From positions 52,050 through 116,049 of the forward strand of contig JBGVMW010000141.1 of NCBI GenBank assembly GCA_045125095.1: a DNA stretch of 64,000 nt, in the 5' to 3' direction. The DNA comes from JBGVMW01 sp045125095 (GTDB lineage: Bacteria; Bacillota; Clostridia; Lachnospirales; Lachnospiraceae). This document shows, piece after piece, positions 1 to 8,709 of the stretch. Each line of letters opens with the position of its first letter. Position 1 is the stretch's first letter. Below the pieces are notes generated by a model. That model was not told where the DNA came from. It searched no databases and was given only the letters and a program-made list of their open reading frames with translations. The position numbers and the translations under genes were made by a program.

Positions 1-24
1 AAAATAAAAATGTAGAGGTGCGTT

Positions 25-1317
25 ATGGAACAGTACGTGATAAAGGGAGGAAACCCTTTAGTTGGTGAAGTGGTAATTGGTGGTGCAAAGAATGCGGCTT
101 TGGCGATTTTAGCAGCAGCAATTATGACAGATGAAACGGTAGTGATTGATAATCTTCCTGATGTAAGGGATATTAATGTATTATTACAGGCAATCTCCGG
201 CATTGGTGCCATGGTAGAGCGTGTTGACCGTCATACTGTTAAAATCAATGGTTCGACTATTACAAATGCAAGTATTGAGTATGATTATATTAAAAAGATT
301 CGTGCGTCCTATTATTTGTTGGGAGCATTATTAGGAAAATACCAGAAGGCAGAGGTGGCGCTTCCGGGTGGTTGTGATATTGGAAGCAGACCGATTGACC
401 AGCATATTAAAGGATTCCGTGCATTGGGAGCGGAGGTAAATATTGAGCATGGTCTGATTCTCGCAGAAGCAGATGAGTTAGTGGGAAATCATATTTACAT
501 GGATATGGTTTCTGTTGGTGCGACTATCAATGTAATGTTAGTAGCAGCACTGGCGAAAGGTAGAACTATTATCGAAAATGCGGCAAAAGAACCACATGTT
601 GTTGACGTTGCCAATTTCTTAAATAGTATGGGTGCTAACATTAAAGGTGCCGGAACAGATGTAATCCGCATCAAAGGTGTTGAAAAACTACATAAAACAG
701 AATATTCTATCATTCCTGATCAGATTGAAGCGGGAACATTTATGTTTGCGGCTGCGGCAACGAAGGGTGATGTAACGGTAAAGAATGTAATTCCCAAGCA
801 TTTAGAGGCAACTACTGCAAAATTATTAGAAATCGGATGTGAGATAGAGGAATTTGATGATGCAGTACGTGTCGTAGCGTCAAAACCATTACGTCATACT
901 CATGTAAAAACATTGCCATATCCGGGATATCCAACAGATATGCAGCCACAGATTGCTGTAACATTGGGATTGGCAGAAGGAACCAGTATTGTAACGGAAT
1001 CTATTTTTGAAAATAGATTTAAATATGTAGGAGAACTTGCACGTATGGGTGCCAGCATTAAGGTAGAGGGGAATACGGCTATTATTGATGGTGTGCCAAA
1101 GTACATGGGTGCCAAGGTAAATGCCCCTGATTTACGTGCCGGTGCAGCGTTGGTCATTGCAGGTCTGGCAGCAGACGGTGTGACAGAGATTGAAGACATT
1201 CATTACATTGACAGAGGTTATGAGGATTTCGATGGAAAGATTCGCAGCCTGGGTGGTCAGATTGAGCGTATTGATAATGAACGAGATTTAAAGAAATTTG
1301 GCTTTAAGGTAGTGTAA
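25..1317 (+). CDS. murA: UDP-N-acetylglucosamine 1-carboxyvinyltransferase
   Basis: Cytoplasmic enzyme that transfers enolpyruvate from PEP to UDP-GlcNAc, the first committed step of peptidoglycan precursor synthesis. The 430-residue length is normal for the family. The N-terminal GGAKNA motif (K22-N23) and the PGGC loop carrying the catalytic, fosfomycin-reactive cysteine (C117) are present, as is the C-terminal DLRAGAALVIAGLA segment. The ATG is preceded by GAGGTG at 15-20, so the gene is complete although it begins close to the window edge. Firmicutes often have two paralogues (murA1, murA2/murZ); which one this is cannot be told here. The next gene, metK, has its own promoter and riboswitch and is functionally unrelated. 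Confidence 0.96.
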   Translation: MEQYVIKGGNPLVGEVVIGGAKNAALAILAAAIMTDETVVIDNLPDVRDINVLLQAISGIGAMVERVDRHTVKINGSTITNASIEYDYIKKIRASYYLLGALLGKYQKAEVALPGGCDIGSRPIDQHIKGFRALGAEVNIEHGLILAEADELVGNHIYMDMVSVGATINVMLVAALAKGRTIIENAAKEPHVVDVANFLNSMGANIKGAGTDVIRIKGVEKLHKTEYSIIPDQIEAGTFMFAAAATKGDVTVKNVIPKHLEATTAKLLEIGCEIEEFDDAVRVVASKPLRHTHVKTLPYPGYPTDMQPQIAVTLGLAEGTSIVTESIFENRFKYVGELARMGASIKVEGNTAIIDGVPKYMGAKVNAPDLRAGAALVIAGLAADGVTEIEDIHYIDRGYEDFDGKIRSLGGQIERIDNERDLKKFGFKVV

Positions 1318-1343
1318 TGTCTGAAATTTCCTATAAAAAGTAC

Positions 1344-1371
1344 TTGCAAAAATTGTAAAACTATGTATACT
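1344..1371 (+). promoter_or_regulatory. Predicted sigma-A promoter of the metK riboswitch transcript
   Basis: TTGCAA (1344-1349), a 16-nt spacer, then TATACT (1366-1371). It lies about 20 nt upstream of the first helix of the SAM riboswitch, as expected for its transcription start. Confidence 0.7.
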
Positions 1372-1392
1372 TATTAAAGTGAATATGATACC

Positions 1393-1548
1393 TTTTATTC
1401 AGAGTGGTGGAGATACAAAGGATCTGTGAAGCCACGGCAACCCCTTAAAAGGAAGGTGCCAACCTGAGCGATTGCCATTTACAATGGTTGTTCGAACAAT
1501 AAGAGGATTTGTAAAAAAAACGAATCCGCTTATTGCGGATTTTTTTTA
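1393..1548 (+). promoter_or_regulatory. SAM-I (S-box) riboswitch with terminator expression platform
   Basis: The conserved S-box core is visible in order: AGAGTGGTGGAG near 1401, GAAGCCACGGCAACC near 1428-1442, and GGTGCCAACCTGAGCGA near 1455-1471. The aptamer is followed by a Rho-independent terminator (1523-1548). In this family, binding of S-adenosylmethionine stabilises the aptamer and lets the terminator form, switching expression off. The downstream gene is metK, SAM synthetase, so this is end-product feedback control. Recognition is by sequence pattern; the exact 5' and 3' limits are approximate. Confidence 0.95.
1523..1548 (+). terminator. Expression-platform terminator of the SAM riboswitch
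   Basis: A 7-bp stem AATCCGC/GCGGATT with a 5-nt loop is followed by eight T residues. Its T-tract runs straight into the end of a dispersed repeat (1547-1609). Confidence 0.88.
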
Positions 1549-1609
1549 TATACTATGGAAATACAACGGTTTATTATAGAATGTAATATTTGAATTTCTT
1601 AGAATATAA
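1547..1609 (+). repeat. Dispersed imperfect-palindrome repeat, family A, copy 1
   Basis: About 63 bp beginning TATATACTATGGAAAT and ending in the partly complementary AATTTCTTAGAATATA, around a core with ACGGTTTATTAT. It closely matches copies at 2902-2964 and 21137-21196. This copy is the most diverged. It lies in the metK leader between the riboswitch terminator and the ribosome binding site, so it must be transcribed whenever metK is expressed. No ORF is encoded. Confidence 0.8.
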
Positions 1610-1679
1610 AAATACAATGCGCAAAAAGATACTTATTAACATAATTTTCATTCCTTTGAAAAAGGAGAAAGGTGATAAA

Positions 1680-2861
1680 ATGGAAAGATTTTTATTTACA
1701 TCAGAATCAGTTACCGAAGGACATCCTGATAAAATCTGTGATGCAGTATCTGATGCAATTTTGGATGCGATGATGGAGCAGGATCCAATGAGCCGTGTTG
1801 CTTGTGAGACACTTACTAACACAGGATTTATTATGGTTATGGGTGAGCTTACTTCCAATGCACAGGTAGACATTCCAAAGGTAGTGCGCGACACAGTTGT
1901 AGAAATTGGTTATGACCGTTCTGAATATGGATTTGATGGTAATACATGTGCGGTAATGGTAGCATTGGACAAGCAGTCACCAGACATTGCTATGGGTGTT
2001 GATAAAGCATTAGAAGCAAGAGAAGGTTCTTTGGAAGATGATTTAGACACTGGTGCAGGTGACCAGGGTATGATGTTTGGATATGCAACAAATGAAACAG
2101 AAGAATATATGCCATATCCAATTGCATTGGCACACAAGCTGTCAAGACGTTTAACAGAGGTTCGTAAAAATGGTACATTACCATATTTAAGACCAGATGG
2201 TAAGACTCAGGTGACGGTAGAGTACGATAAAAATAACAAGCCAATCCGTTTAGAGGCAGTTGTATTATCCACTCAGCATAACCCGGATGTGACACAGGAG
2301 CAGATTCATGAAGATATCATGAGAGAAGTATTTGATGTAGTACTTCCGGCAGAACTTCGTGATGAAAATACAAAATATTTTATTAATCCAACTGGTCGTT
2401 TCGTTATCGGTGGACCTAACGGAGATAGCGGTTTGACAGGCCGTAAGATTATCGTAGACACATACGGTGGATGGGCTCGCCACGGCGGCGGTGCATTCTC
2501 TGGTAAGGACTGCACAAAGGTTGACCGTTCTGCAGCTTACGCAGCACGTTATGTTGCAAAAAACATTGTTGCAGCAGGCTTGGCTGATAAGTGTGAAATT
2601 CAGTTATCCTATGCAATTGGTGTAGCACAGCCAACTTCCATCATGGTAGACACGTTCGGCACAGGAAAGATTTCAGAAGACGAATTAGTAAAAGCTATCC
2701 GTGAAAACTTTGATTTACGTCCGGCTGGTATTATTAAGATGTTGGATCTTAGAAGACCGATTTACAAGCAGACAGCAGCTTACGGACATTTCGGACGTAA
2801 TGACTTGAATTTACCTTGGGAGCAGACAGATAAGGTTGAAGCATTGAAGAAATATTTATAA
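1680..2861 (+). CDS. metK: S-adenosylmethionine synthetase
   Basis: Makes S-adenosylmethionine from methionine and ATP in the cytoplasm. The 393-residue length is typical. Family motifs are intact: SESVTEGHPDK near the N-terminus, GAGDQGMMFGYA in the ATP site, and GGGAFSGKD in the phosphate-binding loop. The reading frame is open upstream to 1590, but the ATG at 1680 is chosen because AAAGGAGAAAGGTG lies just 5' of it and homologues start with this residue; the upstream 30 codons come from a repeat element. Expression is controlled by the SAM-I riboswitch 5' of the gene. luxS (48.7 kb) recycles the SAM by-product, so both ends of this cycle are in the window. Confidence 0.97.
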   Translation: MERFLFTSESVTEGHPDKICDAVSDAILDAMMEQDPMSRVACETLTNTGFIMVMGELTSNAQVDIPKVVRDTVVEIGYDRSEYGFDGNTCAVMVALDKQSPDIAMGVDKALEAREGSLEDDLDTGAGDQGMMFGYATNETEEYMPYPIALAHKLSRRLTEVRKNGTLPYLRPDGKTQVTVEYDKNNKPIRLEAVVLSTQHNPDVTQEQIHEDIMREVFDVVLPAELRDENTKYFINPTGRFVIGGPNGDSGLTGRKIIVDTYGGWARHGGGAFSGKDCTKVDRSAAYAARYVAKNIVAAGLADKCEIQLSYAIGVAQPTSIMVDTFGTGKISEDELVKAIRENFDLRPAGIIKMLDLRRPIYKQTAAYGHFGRNDLNLPWEQTDKVEALKKYL

Positions 2862-2871
2862 AAAGTGATGC

Positions 2872-2903
2872 AATCCGCGGGTATAGTGCCGGCGGATTTT
2901 TTA
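2872..2903 (+). terminator. Rho-independent terminator after metK
   Basis: Stem AATCCGC/GCGGATT followed by a run of T. The stem arms are identical to those of the riboswitch terminator upstream. The T-tract merges with family A repeat copy 2. Confidence 0.85.
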
Positions 2904-2964
2904 TATACTAGGGAATTATAACGGTTTATTATGGAATGTGATATATGCAATTTCCTAGTATATA
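2902..2964 (+). repeat. Dispersed imperfect-palindrome repeat, family A, copy 2
   Basis: Begins TATATACTAGGGAATT and ends CAATTTCCTAGTATATA, with the core ACGGTTTATTATGGAATGTG. The terminal arms are inverted repeats. With copy 1 it brackets metK in direct orientation. Confidence 0.85.
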
Positions 2965-2989
2965 AAAATACTTTGATAATAAAAATATA

Positions 2990-3018
2990 TTGTCATTTCC
3001 CCTTAAATACCGTATACT
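2990..3018 (+). promoter_or_regulatory. Predicted sigma-A promoter of the MarR-family gene
   Basis: TTGTCA (2990-2995), 17-nt spacer, TATACT (3013-3018); 35 nt upstream of the start codon. Confidence 0.75.
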
Positions 3019-3053
3019 ATGAAAAAAGAGACGTGCGGTAAGGAGGTTGGACT

Positions 3054-3488
3054 GTGGATATTTATACAACAATCAATGATGTATTAGTAAAACTATTTCG
3101 TGATATTATGCACCTGGAAGAAAAAGCAGTGATTACAGAAGAATTTAAGGATATTACCAGCAATGATATGCATATTATTGAAGTGGTGGGACTGCAAAAA
3201 ACGAAAAATATGTCTACAGTAGCAAAAGAATTATCGGTTACGGTAGGAACACTGACAATAGCTATGAACAGCTTAGTGAAGAAAGGGTATGTGACCCGAG
3301 TAAGAAGTGAGGAGGATCGGCGCGTGGTTCTATTATCACTGTCAGACAAGGGAAAAGCGGCATATAATCATCACAAGCAATTCCATCAGAAGATGGTAGA
3401 GGCTACAGTCGATCGCTTAAATGAAGAAGAAAAAAAAGTGCTGACAAAAGCATTACAGAATTTATATCAATATTTTCAAGAATTATAA
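3054..3488 (+). CDS. MarR-family transcriptional regulator, FabT-like
   Basis: A 144-residue winged-helix protein. The HTH (about residues 58-85, STVAKELSVTVGTLTIAM) is followed by the wing RVRSEEDRRVVLLSLSDKG, the hallmark of MarR proteins. The N-terminus (MDIYTTINDVLVKLF, EFKDI) and C-terminus (LYQYFQEL) resemble streptococcal FabT, the repressor of type II fatty-acid synthesis genes that responds with acyl-ACP. The assignment is by remembered similarity. No fatty-acid synthesis operon is adjacent; acpP and plsX are 57 kb away on the other strand. The start is a GTG with AAGGAGG 7 nt upstream. The gene has its own promoter and terminator and is monocistronic. Confidence 0.8.
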   Translation: MDIYTTINDVLVKLFRDIMHLEEKAVITEEFKDITSNDMHIIEVVGLQKTKNMSTVAKELSVTVGTLTIAMNSLVKKGYVTRVRSEEDRRVVLLSLSDKGKAAYNHHKQFHQKMVEATVDRLNEEEKKVLTKALQNLYQYFQEL

Positions 3489-3500
3489 TAGTTGCTTACA

Positions 3501-3573
3501 AAAAAGAGACGATAACAAAAATTCGAACGCAGATAGCTGCGAATAGTAATTTTTAATACCGTCTCTTTTATTA
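3501..3573 (+). terminator. Rho-independent terminator after the MarR-family gene
   Basis: AAAGAGACG near 3503 pairs with CGTCTCTTT near 3560, followed by TTATT. An inner hairpin (ATTCG...CGAAT) sits in the loop. Beyond it, 3574-3863 holds no gene I can support. Confidence 0.75.
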
Positions 3574-3863
3574 TGTTATTTAGAAAGACAAAAGTCTTGT
3601 AAATTCAAAACTCCACACCTATTGTGGAACGACACAAACCACGCAAGGTATGGAGCCTTAAAAAATAAAAGGATGAAAAAGATGAGATAAAAACAATGTA
3701 TTGTTTGTTTTTACAAGTAATAATATACTTAGAGCGTGTGAACCCGGAATGAACAAAATGTAAACAAATTGTAAACATTGATAAAAAATGACATATTTTG
3801 TGATATACAAGTTTCGGTGTGTCAGATATACAGCTGAAAACCGCATATTTGCTGGAATTCTAG

Positions 3864-5600
3864 TTACAAATATAATTTTTTTAACCGTGTTTGCAGTAAG
3901 GAGAATGGTGCAGAACCGGATTCCAGTAAAAAACTATGGAATTCTTTTGGATCATAATCCTCTTTCATATTTTGCATGGCATAGTCCCGTAATCCTCGGA
4001 ATTCCAAATAGCCAATGCAATATTTTAAATAATTTGCGGGTTCTTCAATAATATAGTGATACACAGATTGACAGGCTTCCTCGTTAGTAATGCCGAAGTT
4101 AGTTAGAAAACTGGTGACTTCTTTTAATTTCCATCCTTCTCCATGAATGCCCATATCTAATCGGGCGTACAGATATAGGTTCAGAGCATTTTCAATCCGC
4201 AAATATTCACTGGAAGCAGAGTCAATGCCACTGAAATCATAAGCGTACATTTCTACATAGGTTGCCCAGCCTTCTGTATATCCGCCATAATATAGAAGGC
4301 TGCGAATTGGTGGCAGTTCATAAGAAGCAGCCATGGTATTCTGATACAGGTGTCCTGGATATCCTTCGTGTGCCAGAGTGGTGTACAAATCAAGCTGCTT
4401 TTTTTGACGACCATTATTGATGTAAATGACATTAGAGCTGGCATCATCGATAGGTGGTGTCAGGTAAAAAGCGGGACTCAAATAATCTTCCATGGATTTG
4501 TCTACATATTTTACAGTATAATTGACATCTACCGGCGTAGGAAAATCAGACTGCATTTGCTCTTGTAAATGCTTTAACATTTCTTCCGGTGTGGCATCTG
4601 AGGTAAAGGTGAGGCTGGAGGTCTCCAAAGAAGGATTTTCTTTTATAATTTCTTGCATATTAGAAATATCCTCCATAAAATAATAAGACAGCAGATTGCT
4701 CATTTCTTCAATAGAACGGTCTGAGCCGGTAGTCTGTCTGGCAAGGTATTCATAATATTCGCTTCCTCTGTCTAAATAGTAAAGACCGCCATCAATACCA
4801 GGATGTTCAGAGGAAATGGCTGTCAGCCCATTAACTAGTGTTTCATAGGCGGGAAGAACTTCATCTTCTATACAGAGTTTATTCATAGAAATGTATTTGT
4901 TTTTTTCAGAAGCAGTTAAACCTTCTACAGCATTAAGGCGAGAGACAAAAGATGAAAGTAAAAAATTATTTTCCTGAGATAAAAATGAATTACACTGGTC
5001 ACAGATATCCTGTACAGCGAACTCAGCCATAAATAATTCCTTATCAGCTTTTTTCTGTTCAAAATCTAAAATGCTGTTAAAATAATTAGGAACATCAGAT
5101 AGTAATGCCAGGTAGGTATCAATATCTTCTTTTGTATAAAAGGTATATTCACTTAATAGAATGGGAAGTTGTGCCTGAATACCGGTTGTGGGACTTAATG
5201 GTTCCGAATAAAAGGTATATGTATAGCCTTCAATGGTATTTTCCAGATAATGGTGTAGTACATCATACTGGAAAGTCATATTTTCAGAAAGTCCGGTGGT
5301 ATCTATCTGGTTTAATTCCTTCAAACAGGCAATCGTGTTCTGCTGTTCCGTTTCCAGAGTTGCGGTATCGTAGCTGCCAAGAGTAGGTGTGATGTCGGTA
5401 ATGCCATAATCGGCAGGGTTTTTTAGTGTGTAGTGAAGTGTTAGCGTGTTTTCGGTTATTTCATCTTGGAATAGTTCATTCATAAAGGTTTCAAGTTCGG
5501 AAGAAGTGCTTACCGATTCTTTATCAGAGTGACATCCTGTCAATGTAATGCTACACACTAGGAGTAAAAGCAGAGAAATAGGATGTGTATTTGTTTTCAT
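3864..5600 (-). CDS. DUF885-family lipoprotein, putative metallopeptidase
   Basis: A 578-residue exported lipoprotein. The N-terminus is a signal peptide with a hydrophobic run and lipobox LTGC, so it should be anchored outside the membrane. The body matches the DUF885 family, recognised from the HEGYPGH motif at about residues 411-417, a HExxH-like zinc-binding sequence, and the distal region EGWATYVE. The family is regarded as probable zinc peptidases; the substrate is unknown. It stands alone on the minus strand, facing the plus-strand MarR gene and diverging from the chemoreceptor gene. The ATG is the only sensible start. Confidence 0.8.
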   Translation of the reverse strand: MKTNTHPISLLLLLVCSITLTGCHSDKESVSTSSELETFMNELFQDEITENTLTLHYTLKNPADYGITDITPTLGSYDTATLETEQQNTIACLKELNQIDTTGLSENMTFQYDVLHHYLENTIEGYTYTFYSEPLSPTTGIQAQLPILLSEYTFYTKEDIDTYLALLSDVPNYFNSILDFEQKKADKELFMAEFAVQDICDQCNSFLSQENNFLLSSFVSRLNAVEGLTASEKNKYISMNKLCIEDEVLPAYETLVNGLTAISSEHPGIDGGLYYLDRGSEYYEYLARQTTGSDRSIEEMSNLLSYYFMEDISNMQEIIKENPSLETSSLTFTSDATPEEMLKHLQEQMQSDFPTPVDVNYTVKYVDKSMEDYLSPAFYLTPPIDDASSNVIYINNGRQKKQLDLYTTLAHEGYPGHLYQNTMAASYELPPIRSLLYYGGYTEGWATYVEMYAYDFSGIDSASSEYLRIENALNLYLYARLDMGIHGEGWKLKEVTSFLTNFGITNEEACQSVYHYIIEEPANYLKYCIGYLEFRGLRDYAMQNMKEDYDPKEFHSFLLESGSAPFSLLQTRLKKLYL

Positions 5601-5660
5601 AATTCACCAGTAGTAAGGTTTTTATTAATATATGAAAAAATGTGAGGAGATATTACGAGT

Positions 5661-5735
5661 ATGGATTTTTGCCTGCAACCACTACTTTTTCATACGGACT
5701 GAGCAGTCTACCACAGTCCTATTCTGAATAGTTAC
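5661..5735 (-). repeat. Dispersed inverted-end repeat, family D, copy 1 (one end only)
   Basis: Read on the minus strand this begins GTAACTATTCAGAATAGGACT, then a CAGTCCGTA block and GTGGTTGCA, matching the element at 9988-10099. The opposite end is missing. It fills most of the 326-nt gap between the DUF885 gene and the chemoreceptor. Confidence 0.72.
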
Positions 5736-5926
5736 AAATTCTACATAAACATTTATGTATTCTAAAAAAGGCACAAAGTCTGCATAATAACTGAAAAAAA
5801 TAAAATAAAATGAAATTTCACACAAAATATGAATGACAAATGTCGTATAAAGTGATAAAATAATAAATGTGAGGGAAAATGAAGGGCACAGATTTTTCTT
5901 GCAAAAATGAGTATAAGAGGTGGGTA

Positions 5927-7999
5927 ATGCGTATGAGAAGAACCTTAAAAGTGAGAATTACAGCTGCAGTTGTCGGGGCAGTAATTCTTGTATCGGGATT
6001 GGTTGGAGGAGTTTGTTTTTCGGAATCAAGAAGAATTGTATTTAAAGATGCAAAAGAGATTCTTACCTTAACCAGTAGTAATCAGGCAACAAAGTTAAAT
6101 GGGATGTTTGCGCAGATTGAGCAGTCTGTAAATACACTGACTGATATGACATTAGCGGAGATTGAAGATTTTGACAGGTTTAAAACGGATTCCGCTTATG
6201 TGACACAATGTACAGAAGCACTCGAAGCAAGTGTGCTGGAGTTAGCTACCAATACAAATGGTGCGATTACGGCGTATGTTCGATATAATCCTGAATTTAC
6301 AGATCCAACGTCCGGAATTTTTCTTTCGAAATCCGGTGATAGTTATGAATATCTGACACCAACAGATTTTAGCATGTATGACCCGTCAGATTTGGAACAT
6401 GTAGGCTGGTATTATATTCCGGTTGAGGCTGGGGAACCTATCTGGATGGACCCATATCTGAATGAAAATATTAATACCTATATGATTTCTTATGTAGTAC
6501 CAATTTATATTGATGGTGTATCGGTAGGTATCGTGGGAATGGATATTGATTTTGCTGTGATACAGAATCAGATTGCAGATATGAAGGCATTTCAGACAGG
6601 TTATGCCTATTTAACCAATAATCAAGATAGTATTTTATATCATAAGGATTATGAAGTAGGCATGAAAGCAGAAGAGGTTATAAAGGAAGATGCGGCTATT
6701 ATTTCAGATGCTTCTATGGAAGGAACTGTGCAGGATATTGGCGATCATCAGATTACATATTCCGTACTTGATAATGGCATGAAATTAGTAGTTACTGTTC
6801 CGGAAAGTGAATTAAAAGGTGAGATGAACCAGCTTTCTGCTACTATTATGCTGGTAGTAGTGATAGGTTTGATTGCTTCTTTCGTATATGCAATATTTAT
6901 CAGTATTAGTATTTCCAAGCCGATTAAGCTATTGACTAAGATTATTAAAAAGACAGCTGATTTTGATTTGGCACCGAATGAAGGTAGTAAGAAACTGATG
7001 AAGCGGACAGATGAAACCGGTGATATGGCAAAGGCGGTTCATCAGATGCGGAACAAGCTGAGAGAAATGACGAAAAATATTGATGCTTCCTGTATGGCTT
7101 TGCATGAAAATATTTCATCCTTACAGCAGGCTTCTGAGGCAATTGACAGTATTGCAGAGTCTAATTCTGCTCTAACACAGGAATTGGCTGCAGGAATGCA
7201 GGAATCTACGGATGCTACAGTATCTATGCAGGAGAGCATTGCAGATGTAAATGAAAATGCAGTTTCCATTGAGCAGCTTTCAAAAGATGGTAGCAATTTA
7301 TCAAAAGAAATTATGAAACGAGCAGTGGAGCTTGGTGTAACAACAAAAGATGCATCGGATAAGACAAAAGAAATGTACAACAATGTGAAGCAGGATACAG
7401 AGCTTGCATTACAAAAATCAAAAGCAGTGCAAAAGATTGGTGAACTTGCAGATGCTATTTCTGAGATTTCTACCCAGACAGGGCTTCTTGCTTTGAATGC
7501 CTCTATTGAAGCGGCAAGAGCAGGAGAGGCAGGCAAAGGCTTTGCCGTAGTAGCAACAGAGATTACCAAGTTGTCCAATCAGACAGCAGAGACCGTGGCG
7601 AATATCAGTGATATCGTAAAGGAAGTTAACGATGCGGTTGCAGATATGGCAAAATGCTTGGATATTTCCATGGAATTTATGGGCAAATCCGTCTTGGCTG
7701 ATTATGAGAACTTTGGAAATGTAAGTGAGCAATATAAGAAAGACGCAATTGTTATTGAAGATAGCATGAACAATGTTAACAGAGCAATTGTTGCGTTGAC
7801 AGAGTATATTATGCAGATAAAGGCGGCAGTGGAAGGTATCAGCAAGACAGCTGGTGAATCAAGCATTAGTATTAATGAGATTGCAGAAAGCACATCCGAT
7901 ATGGCAGAAAAGACAAGTAATAATGCAGATATGGTAAATGACAGTATGGAAAAAATTGATATACTGAAAGACATTGTAAGCCAGTTTAATGTGCAGTAA
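5927..7999 (+). CDS. Methyl-accepting chemotaxis protein with dCache-type sensor domain
   Basis: Transmembrane chemoreceptor of about 690 residues that passes ligand information to the CheA-CheW kinase complex. Visible in order: TM1 near the N-terminus, a roughly 270-residue extracellular domain of dCache type (WYYIPVEAGEPIWMDPYLN is typical), TM2 (SATIMLVVVIGLIASFVYAI), a HAMP linker, then the coiled-coil signalling domain with the conserved tip TGLLALNASIEAARAGEAGK. The frame is open from 5879, but ATG 5927 follows AAGAGG with 6-nt spacing and gives the usual short basic N-terminus; ATG 5879 with GAGG 4 nt away is the alternative. No other chemotaxis or flagellar gene is in the window. The ligand is unknown. 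Confidence 0.92.
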   Translation: MRMRRTLKVRITAAVVGAVILVSGLVGGVCFSESRRIVFKDAKEILTLTSSNQATKLNGMFAQIEQSVNTLTDMTLAEIEDFDRFKTDSAYVTQCTEALEASVLELATNTNGAITAYVRYNPEFTDPTSGIFLSKSGDSYEYLTPTDFSMYDPSDLEHVGWYYIPVEAGEPIWMDPYLNENINTYMISYVVPIYIDGVSVGIVGMDIDFAVIQNQIADMKAFQTGYAYLTNNQDSILYHKDYEVGMKAEEVIKEDAAIISDASMEGTVQDIGDHQITYSVLDNGMKLVVTVPESELKGEMNQLSATIMLVVVIGLIASFVYAIFISISISKPIKLLTKIIKKTADFDLAPNEGSKKLMKRTDETGDMAKAVHQMRNKLREMTKNIDASCMALHENISSLQQASEAIDSIAESNSALTQELAAGMQESTDATVSMQESIADVNENAVSIEQLSKDGSNLSKEIMKRAVELGVTTKDASDKTKEMYNNVKQDTELALQKSKAVQKIGELADAISEISTQTGLLALNASIEAARAGEAGKGFAVVATEITKLSNQTAETVANISDIVKEVNDAVADMAKCLDISMEFMGKSVLADYENFGNVSEQYKKDAIVIEDSMNNVNRAIVALTEYIMQIKAAVEGISKTAGESSISINEIAESTSDMAEKTSNNADMVNDSMEKIDILKDIVSQFNVQ

Positions 8000-8030
8000 G
8001 AGTAAAAGTCATAGATAAAATGAGAATAGG

Positions 8031-8065
8031 AACTACCGGTCATGAGTCATGGCTGGTAGTTTTTA
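8031..8065 (+). terminator. Rho-independent terminator after the chemoreceptor gene
   Basis: AACTACC-GGTCATGA pairs with TCATGGC-TGGTAGTT, followed by TTTT. The T-tract continues directly into a palindromic repeat end (8061-8082). Confidence 0.88.
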
Positions 8066-8082
8066 TATACTGGTATATAAAA
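8061..8082. repeat. Minimal palindromic repeat: two family A/B-type ends joined
   Basis: TTTTTATATAC immediately followed by TGGTATATAAAAA. The same outer ends bound the composite element at 34971-35092; here they are fused with no core, as in an empty site or extreme deletion derivative. Confidence 0.6.
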
Positions 8083-8115
8083 AGTGATGCGCACGAAATT
8101 TGTTGAACCCATCTA

Positions 8116-8144
8116 TTGTCCAGTTTATGGAATCGTGATATGAT
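8116..8144 (+). promoter_or_regulatory. Predicted sigma-A promoter of the isomerase cluster
   Basis: TTGTCC (8116-8121), 17-nt spacer ending in the extended -10 TGA, TATGAT (8139-8144). The leader of about 80 nt shows no T-box or other attenuator that I recognise. Confidence 0.72.
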
Positions 8145-8229
8145 AGTAAGGATGTACTGGTATAGTTATTTACAAGATGCTATACGACTGAAATGTGAAA
8201 AGAAACAGAATAGAGGAGGACATACAATT

Positions 8230-8706
8230 ATGGGAAAAGTATTTAAATTCCATACAGATGTAGATACCGACCAGATTATCGCGTCACAGTATTTACTATT
8301 TTCAACAATTGATGAAATGAAAGCATATACCTTTGAATCTCTTGATAAGGATTTTGCAAAAAAGGTTCAGCCGGGAGATTTTGTAGTAGCCTGTGAGAAC
8401 TTTGGTTGTGGTTCATCCAGAGAACAGGCACCAAGCGTATTAAAAGCATTAGGAGTAAAAGCAGTTATTGCAAAATCATTTGCAAGAATCTTTTATCGAA
8501 ATGCAATTAACATTGGTCTTCCTGTAATTGTGTGTAAAGATTTATATGATAATATAGAAGCCGGAGATGATATGGAATTGTCATTGACAGACGGTATTGT
8601 GACAACAGGCGGAAAAGAATATGTATGTACAAAACTTCCACCATACATGCAGGGAATCTTAGACCAGGGTGGTCTGATTGCATCATTAAATAAGGAGGAA
8701 TCGTAA
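8230..8706 (+). CDS. leuD: Isopropylmalate isomerase/homoaconitase-type small subunit, first pair
   Basis: A 158-residue small (swivel) subunit of a two-subunit [4Fe-4S] hydro-lyase. It carries DTDQIIASQYL, the glycine-rich substrate-phosphate loop FGCGSSREQAP and AKSFARIFYRNAINIGLP. It is the short archaeal/clostridial form. The specificity loop after QYL reads LFS, unlike the sequences I remember for LeuD, and REQAP replaces the usual REHAP, so the substrate is not certain: isopropylmalate, citramalate/methylmalate or dimethylmalate are possible. ATG 8230 is chosen because AGAGGAGGA precedes it; the frame is open back to 8116 without support. The large subunit follows 3 nt downstream, so the two are co-translated. 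The symbol names the family rather than a proven substrate. Confidence 0.8.
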   Translation: MGKVFKFHTDVDTDQIIASQYLLFSTIDEMKAYTFESLDKDFAKKVQPGDFVVACENFGCGSSREQAPSVLKALGVKAVIAKSFARIFYRNAINIGLPVIVCKDLYDNIEAGDDMELSLTDGIVTTGGKEYVCTKLPPYMQGILDQGGLIASLNKEES

Positions 8707-8709
8707 ATC

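Noticed and set aside
3574..3863. Short ORFs and a CTCCACACCT/AGGTATGGAG pairing after the MarR gene
   Set aside because: The ORFs lack ribosome sites, and the pairing is imperfect without a T-tract; nothing is firmly supported.
8145..8229. Possible T-box or leucine attenuator before the isomerase cluster
   Set aside because: No T-box sequence (AGGGTGGNACCGCG), no leader peptide with Leu codons and no terminator are visible.
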